Part shown: positions 23,951 to 28,808 of the stretch, piece after piece
Layout of the letters: every line of letters starts with the position of its first letter
Position numbering within the stretch: the first letter of the stretch is position 1
From: Snowella sp031396835
GTDB taxonomy: Bacteria > Cyanobacteriota > Cyanobacteriia > Cyanobacteriales > Microcystaceae
Direction: 5' to 3'
DNA length: 28,808 bases
Assembly (NCBI GenBank): GCA_031396835.1
Contig: JANNLO010000022.1
Coordinates: 1 to 28,808, forward strand
Notes under the pieces: model-generated
What the model was told of the DNA's origin: nothing
The model's database searches: none
Seen by the model: the letters and a program-made list of their open reading frames with translations, nothing else
Program-made: the position numbers and the translations under genes

Positions 23951-25792
23951 CTAATCTAGTTCAAACTCTTGTTGCCAATTTTCATCTTTTTGCCATTGGG
24001 GTTGATCGGTTTTAGCTAATACATAATTTTCTAAAACTAAATAATCCATTTCTGTCCGCATAAAACACCGATAAGCATCCTCAGGAGTACAAACAATCGG
24101 TTCACCGCGCACATTAAAAGACGTATTTACCAACACAGCGCAACCCGTCAAAACTTCAAATTCACTAATTAATTGATAATAACGGGGATTGGTTTCAGCA
24201 TGAACTGTTTGCACACGAGCCGAATAATCTACATGAGTAATCGCAGGTAATTGGGAACGCGGTATATTTAATTTTTCTATGCCAAACAATTGTTGTTGTT
24301 CGTCCGTCATTGTCATTCTTAAATCTTCTTTAATATCTGCTACTAATAACATATAAGGACTGTCATGATCTAATTCAAAATAATCTGCAACTTTATCTGC
24401 TAAAACTGACGGAGCAAAAGGTCGAAAAGATTCCCGATATTTAATTTTTAAATTCATCACAGATTGCATTTTAGGATTGCGTGGATCCCCAATAATTGAG
24501 CGATCGCCTAATGCACGAGGCCCAAATTCCATTCTTCCTTGAAACCAGCCGACAACATTTCCTTGAGCTAAAATTTTCGCCACATTTTTACATAATTCGG
24601 ACTCATTTAAATAGCAATAAACCGCTTTAACATCCTCTAAATATTGCTTAATTTCTGTATTATTAAACTTTGGGCCTAAATAAGAACCCTGCATTTTATC
24701 AGAACCATTTATTTGACGAGGCTTTTCTAAATATTCATGCCAAACCGACAAAGCCGCCCCGAGCGCGCCCCCCGCATCCCCCGCCGCAGGTTGAATCCAA
24801 ATATCCTTAAACTTACCTTCTCGCAACAGGCGACCATTAGCCACACAATTTAAAGCAACGCCGCCCGCCAAACAAAGATAATCGACTCCCAACTCTTTTT
24901 GGGCTGTTTTTGCCAATCTTAAAACAATTTCCTCAGTAACTTGCTGAATAGAAGCCGCAATATCCATTTCTCGCTGAGTTAAATCACTTTCAGGCTGACG
25001 AGGAGGTGCATCAAAAAGTCGGTCAAAGAGCTTATTTGTCATAGTCAAGCCCGTTGTATAGTTAAAATATTTCATATTCAGCCGAAAAGTTCCATCCTCC
25101 TTGAGATCCAACAAATTATCTAAAATTAGATCCACATATTTCGGTTGTCCGTAAGGAGCGAGTCCCATTAACTTATATTCCCCTGAATTGACCTTAAAAC
25201 CCGTGTAATAGGTGAAAGCTGAATAAAGCAATCCCAAAGAGTGGGGAAAATCAATCTCCCATTGCGGCGTTAACTGATTGCCCTCTCCCAGCCAAAGCGA
25301 AGTTGTTGCCCACTCACCCACTCCATCCATACACAAAACTGCCGCTTTCTTGAAGGGACTAGGAAAAAAAGCCGAGGCTGCATGGGATTGATGATGTTCA
25401 CCAAAAAGTAGCGGGGGAAGTTGCTTGGGTTTGCAGTTGCCTAATTCTGCTAAGGCTTTTTTAATCACGGTTTTGAGATACAGCTTTTCCTGTAACCAAA
25501 CAGACATGGCAGAGATAAAAGACTGTAATCCTTGGGGAGCGTAGGCTAAATAAGTTTCTAAGAGGCGATCAAAGGTAAGTAAGGGTTTTTCGTAAAAAAC
25601 AATATAATCAAGCTGATTAAAAGAAATTTTGGCTTCTTGTAGAGTGTAGAGAATGGCATTTTTAGGAAAACGGGCATCATGTTTTTTGCGAGTAAAACGT
25701 TCTTCCTGGGCTGCTGCTACAATTTTTCCTTCACAAACCAACGCGGCCGCACTGTCATGGTAATACGCAGAAATCCCTAAAATATAGCTCAC
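23951..25792 (-). CDS. NodU/TobZ-type O-carbamoyltransferase, SxtI-like
   Basis: Members transfer a carbamoyl group from carbamoyl phosphate, through carbamoyl-AMP, to a hydroxyl on a small molecule. The 613-residue protein has the Kae1-like N-terminal domain with MSYILGISAYYHDSAAAL, the metal-site HxxxH at 133-137 (EHHQSHAAS), MDGVGEWAT near 155 and GEYKLMGLAPYG. The YrdC-like carbamoyl-AMP part at the C-terminus shows QGRMEFGPRALGDRSIIGDP and RESFRPFAPSVL. The start is GTG at 25792, right before the conserved N-terminus. It is the first gene of a three-gene cassette with SxtJ- and SxtK-like proteins. The acceptor is unknown: no sugar, polyketide or guanidine-toxin genes are within reach. 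Confidence 0.93.
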   Translation of the reverse strand: MSYILGISAYYHDSAAALVCEGKIVAAAQEERFTRKKHDARFPKNAILYTLQEAKISFNQLDYIVFYEKPLLTFDRLLETYLAYAPQGLQSFISAMSVWLQEKLYLKTVIKKALAELGNCKPKQLPPLLFGEHHQSHAASAFFPSPFKKAAVLCMDGVGEWATTSLWLGEGNQLTPQWEIDFPHSLGLLYSAFTYYTGFKVNSGEYKLMGLAPYGQPKYVDLILDNLLDLKEDGTFRLNMKYFNYTTGLTMTNKLFDRLFDAPPRQPESDLTQREMDIAASIQQVTEEIVLRLAKTAQKELGVDYLCLAGGVALNCVANGRLLREGKFKDIWIQPAAGDAGGALGAALSVWHEYLEKPRQINGSDKMQGSYLGPKFNNTEIKQYLEDVKAVYCYLNESELCKNVAKILAQGNVVGWFQGRMEFGPRALGDRSIIGDPRNPKMQSVMNLKIKYRESFRPFAPSVLADKVADYFELDHDSPYMLLVADIKEDLRMTMTDEQQQLFGIEKLNIPRSQLPAITHVDYSARVQTVHAETNPRYYQLISEFEVLTGCAVLVNTSFNVRGEPIVCTPEDAYRCFMRTEMDYLVLENYVLAKTDQPQWQKDENWQQEFELD

Positions 25793-26042
25793 CGTGACTC
25801 AGCCTCCCCTAACCAAACATTTTTAGCATAGCATAGTGCTTTTAAATTATTGCACGTCAAACCTGATTTTGGGCAATAATCACATATTAAGGCATATTTA
25901 GTAATAAACTGAACTGAGTTTCAGCATCGTTTTTGTGTCCTCAAACAAAATAGAAAATTGCAAAAAAATCTACAAAACGGAAGGACTTGTTTAGAATATG
26001 GATGTAATGACCTGAATAATTTCTAACTTTTCCCCAATCTTT

Positions 26043-26600
26043 ATGGCTCGAAAACCACCTCGTTACGCACCTCCGCCCCGTTCCTATGACCGAGAAAGAG
26101 AATATGAGCCGCCCAAGTCTAAATTCAACATGAATTATGGTACGATCGCCCTATTTGGAGGGATTTTTATTCTGGGAATTGGTGTGGGGATTGGCTTTAG
26201 TTCAACGGCAAGTTTTAGTCCTGAAAATGTCGCTTCACGGGAAGTTATTGACCGTAGCGCACCGAATGCCGAACTTTGCGTCCAATTTGGATCTAGTGCG
26301 ATCGTTACTGATATGCGAATTTTTGTTACTCTCAATCCCTTTAATGTTTTTGTGACTCAGCCGATTATGCAACCTGGTTGTGTTTTGCGTCGCAATAACT
26401 GGGCTATTCTAGAGCAAAATAAACTTTTGGATTCTCAACAGGTAAATGAATGTAAAAATCGGATGAATACTTTTGGTTTTACTGGGCCACTAGAAGGCAA
26501 ACCAAAAATTGATTGCATTTATCAAAATGAAGCGGCTGGAAATTTATTCGTTAATCAACCAGGAGCCGTTGGGCCACGTCCTGAAACCGATAAATTTTAA
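26043..26600 (+). CDS. DUF3172 family membrane-anchored protein
   Basis: The 185-residue protein matches DUF3172, a cyanobacteria/plastid family. A basic, proline-rich N-terminus with PPRYAPPPRSYDRERE is followed by one membrane span (about 33-52, TIALFGGIFILGIGVGIGF). A conserved domain follows with APNAELCVQFGSSAIVTDMR, LNPFNVFVTQP, QPGCVLRRNNWAILEQ and the paired cysteine contexts VNECKNRMNTFGFTG and KIDCIYQNEAAGNLF. Four cysteines in that part could form disulfides if the domain faces the lumen or periplasm. Function unknown. ATG at 26043 is the start. It reads in the same direction as glmS, 70 bp upstream. Confidence 0.88.
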   Translation: MARKPPRYAPPPRSYDREREYEPPKSKFNMNYGTIALFGGIFILGIGVGIGFSSTASFSPENVASREVIDRSAPNAELCVQFGSSAIVTDMRIFVTLNPFNVFVTQPIMQPGCVLRRNNWAILEQNKLLDSQQVNECKNRMNTFGFTGPLEGKPKIDCIYQNEAAGNLFVNQPGAVGPRPETDKF

Positions 26601-26670
26601 GCAATATCCTTGCTAAATTCGTTTAAACCGTTACACTATTACTAATTAATTTGGATTCTGGATAACTATC

Positions 26671-28572
26671 ATGTGTGGAATCGTCGGCTACATCGGTACG
26701 CAAAAAGCAGTTGATATTTTGGTAGATGGCTTAGAACGCCTAGAATATCGCGGTTATGATTCGGCAGGGATTGCCACCGTGTTAGAAGGCCAAATTGACT
26801 GTATTCGAGCCAAGGGAAAATTATTTAACCTCAAAGAAAAACTAGAACGGGAAGTTAATCCTTCTCAAATTGGTATTGGCCATACTCGCTGGGCTACTCA
26901 TGGGAAACCTGAAGAGCATAACGCCCATCCTCATCGGGATCAAACTGGTCGAATTGCAGTTGTTCAGAATGGCATTATTGAGAATTATCAAGAATTGCGA
27001 GAAGAATTAAAAGGAAAAGGTTATACATTTCTCTCAGAAACCGATACAGAGGTTATTCCCCATTTAATTTCAGATATTTTAGCGAATCTTCAGGTTGAAT
27101 CTAATGATTTTTTTGGGGCTTTTTTAACGGCCGTCAAACAGGCGATCGCTCGGTTAGAAGGGGCTTTTGCGATCGCAGTTATTTGTGCAGACTATCCCGA
27201 CGAACTAATTGTGGCCCGTCAACAAGCTCCCTTAATTTTGGGTTTTGGGCAAGGTGAATTTTTCTGTGCGTCGGACGTGACGGCTTTGGTAAATCATACT
27301 CGCACGGTTCTATCCCTAGAAAATGGCGAAATTGCTCGACTTACACCCTTAGGCGTTGAAATCTATGACTTTAACTTGAACCGTTTACGCAAATTACCCC
27401 GAACCCTCGATTGGAGCCACACAACCGTCGAAAAACAGGGATTTCGTCACTTCATGCTCAAGGAAATTTATGAGCAACCCGCCGTAGTTCGCGCTTGTCT
27501 AGAAACTTATCTCGATCCAAATTGGCACGCTGCCGATAAACCAGAAACTAGTCCCGTCCAATTAGGATTATCTCCAGAACTTTATGAAAATTTGCAATAT
27601 GTCCAAATTCTGGCCTGTGGAACCAGTTGGCACGCGGGCTTAGTTGGTAAATATTTATTAGAACAATTAGCTGACATTCCTACTGTTGTGCAATATGCTT
27701 CCGAGTTTCGTTATGCCCCGACTCCCTTAATTCCCCATACTCTGACCATTGGCGTGACTCAATCGGGTGAAACTGCCGATACTCTAGCCGCTCTGGAAAT
27801 GGAAAAACAACGGCGCACGGGTTTGGATGACTCTTATAAACCTCATATTTTAGGAATTACAAATCGTCCAGAAAGCACCCTCGCTCAGATGGTGGATCAG
27901 ATTATTAATACCCATGCAGGCATCGAAATTGGGGTTGCAGCGACTAAAACTTTTACTGCCCAATTAATGGGTTTTTACTTTCTGGCGTTAGATTTAGCGT
28001 ATCGTCGTCAAACTCTTTCTTTTGAGCAATTGGAAGATATTATCAACGGTTTATGCCAATTACCTGCTCAAATTGAAGTAATTCTAGAAGAACAAGAAAA
28101 AGCGATCGCCGAATTAGCCCATGAATTTGTGGATACCCAGGATTTCATTTTTATTGGTCGCGGTATTAATTTCCCCATTGCGCTAGAAGGAGCTTTAAAA
28201 CTCAAAGAAATTAGTTATATTCATGCAGAGGGTTATCCTGCGGGGGAAATGAAACATGGCCCCATTGCCCTGCTGGATTCCAAGGTTCCTGTTGTGGCGA
28301 TCGCAATGCCAGGATCTGTTTATGAAAAAGTATTATCCAATGCCCAAGAAGCTAAAGCCCGTGATGCCCGATTAATTGGTGTAACTCCCACTGATAGCCC
28401 AGAAACGCGCTCAATTTTTGATAATTTACTCTTAGTTCCCCAAGTTAAAGAGTTATTATCACCCATTGTTGCGGTTATTCCTTTGCAACTATTGGCTTAT
28501 CACATTGCGGCTCGACGAGGCTTAGATGTGGATCAGCCCAGAAATTTGGCTAAATCCGTCACGGTGGAATAA
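26671..28572 (+). CDS. glmS: Glutamine--fructose-6-phosphate aminotransferase (isomerizing)
   Basis: It makes glucosamine-6-phosphate from fructose-6-phosphate and glutamine, the entry to UDP-GlcNAc for peptidoglycan and lipopolysaccharide. The 633-residue protein starts MCGIVGYIGTQ, so Cys2 becomes the N-terminal nucleophile after Met removal. The glutaminase domain has IGHTRWATHGKPEEHNAHPH. Two SIS sugar-isomerase domains follow, with CGTSWHAGLVGKYLLE, TQSGETADTLAALE, ATKTFTAQ and GRGINFPIALEGALKLKE. The C-terminal KSVTVE matches the family. Start is ATG at 26671. The 70 bp upstream are too short for a glmS ribozyme, and none is expected outside Gram-positive bacteria. Confidence 0.98.
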   Translation: MCGIVGYIGTQKAVDILVDGLERLEYRGYDSAGIATVLEGQIDCIRAKGKLFNLKEKLEREVNPSQIGIGHTRWATHGKPEEHNAHPHRDQTGRIAVVQNGIIENYQELREELKGKGYTFLSETDTEVIPHLISDILANLQVESNDFFGAFLTAVKQAIARLEGAFAIAVICADYPDELIVARQQAPLILGFGQGEFFCASDVTALVNHTRTVLSLENGEIARLTPLGVEIYDFNLNRLRKLPRTLDWSHTTVEKQGFRHFMLKEIYEQPAVVRACLETYLDPNWHAADKPETSPVQLGLSPELYENLQYVQILACGTSWHAGLVGKYLLEQLADIPTVVQYASEFRYAPTPLIPHTLTIGVTQSGETADTLAALEMEKQRRTGLDDSYKPHILGITNRPESTLAQMVDQIINTHAGIEIGVAATKTFTAQLMGFYFLALDLAYRRQTLSFEQLEDIINGLCQLPAQIEVILEEQEKAIAELAHEFVDTQDFIFIGRGINFPIALEGALKLKEISYIHAEGYPAGEMKHGPIALLDSKVPVVAIAMPGSVYEKVLSNAQEAKARDARLIGVTPTDSPETRSIFDNLLLVPQVKELLSPIVAVIPLQLLAYHIAARRGLDVDQPRNLAKSVTVE

Positions 28573-28808
28573 GTGACAATGCTTTTCTTGGAAACTTATA
28601 TTTTATGTAGTCATCAGAAAATTAGATTTTGAATATCCGTTCTATAAAACCTATGCAAATCTAGAACAAAGAAAATTGGGTAGTGTTAAATATGTAGTGA
28701 TAGCTAAAACTAACTGATGTAACAATACTTAATTTTTTGACTTATTTAGGATTTTTACAATTAGTTATATAACAAATTGGACTGGGTGTTGGCGAGCGAT
28801 GTTGTTTT
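28573..28808. other. AT-rich intergenic end of window, with a possible decayed coding remnant
   Basis: No intact gene is visible. On the plus strand a frame open from just after glmS to TGA at 28715-28717 reads protein-like from 28607 (VVIRKLDFEYPFYK, then LGSVKYVVIAKTN). It has no start codon in frame, so it may be the 3' remnant of a lost gene. Nothing recognisable lies in the last 90 bases. Confidence 0.25.

Noticed and set aside
23331..25792. A saxitoxin biosynthesis cluster
   Set aside because: Only the sxtI-, sxtJ- and sxtK-like genes are present; no sxtA, sxtG, sxtB or tailoring genes are visible, and flanking genes are housekeeping. These three families occur widely without the toxin.
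26601..26670. glmS ribozyme or riboswitch upstream of glmS
   Set aside because: The gap is only 70 bp, too short for the ribozyme, and no matching helices were seen.

Overview
The window is chromosomal DNA of a cyanobacterium. The organism is AT-rich and oxygenic: genes for the PSII extrinsic cytochrome c-550 (psbV) and the aerobic Mg-protoporphyrin ester cyclase (acsF) are present, along with several cyanobacteria/plastid-type families (DUF760, DUF3172). The HIP1 palindrome GCGATCGC also recurs every few hundred bases over most of the window. Genus cannot be fixed from the sequence alone. No rRNA, tRNA, CRISPR array or intact insertion sequence was seen.

Layout. 1-1802 (minus): start of a secretion locus, with a cytosolic PpiC-type prolyl isomerase followed by a cyclic-nucleotide-binding-domain ABC transporter cut by the window edge. 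1961-3238 (minus): a DUF1576 membrane protein built from two similar halves. 3433-5533 (minus): a type II restriction-modification pair with overlapping genes, directly downstream of ilvA (5568-7088) and free of exact HIP1 sites. 7157-7810: an unrecognised five-helix membrane protein. 8024-9331 (plus): acsF, a clear terminator, then an unlisted 31-residue single-span membrane peptide. 9407-12008 (minus): DUF760, scpB and the siroheme/cobalamin pair sirB(cbiX)-cobA, with a dispersed repeat forming the end of cobA. 12255-13091 (plus): a 61-residue protein and psbV with its terminator. 13259-15663 (plus): a tight three-gene run of DUF938 methyltransferase, ABC-2 permease and SDR epimerase. 15862-20028 (plus): mutS2, cobQ and a small [2Fe-2S] ferredoxin-like protein. 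20029-20492: a repeat and AT-rich DNA without a convincing gene. 20493-22618 (minus): an orphan HdrB-like protein and a DUF3616 protein. 22822-23346 (plus): pgsA. 23331-25792 (minus): a three-gene cassette of carbamoyltransferase, SxtJ-like and SxtK/DUF5989-like proteins. 26043-28572 (plus): DUF3172 and glmS.

How the genes relate. Most of the window is housekeeping: tetrapyrrole metabolism (acsF, cobA, sirB, cobQ), photosynthesis, isoleucine synthesis, chromosome maintenance (scpB, mutS2), phospholipid and amino-sugar synthesis. The accessory parts are the secretion locus at the left edge, the restriction-modification pair, and the sxtIJK-like cassette. That cassette has the same three-part make-up as the carbamoyl-transfer module of saxitoxin clusters but stands alone here, and its smallest gene overlaps pgsA tail to tail. 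It is the best candidate for an under-described system, followed by the 31-residue peptide behind acsF and the secretion locus whose substrate is unknown.
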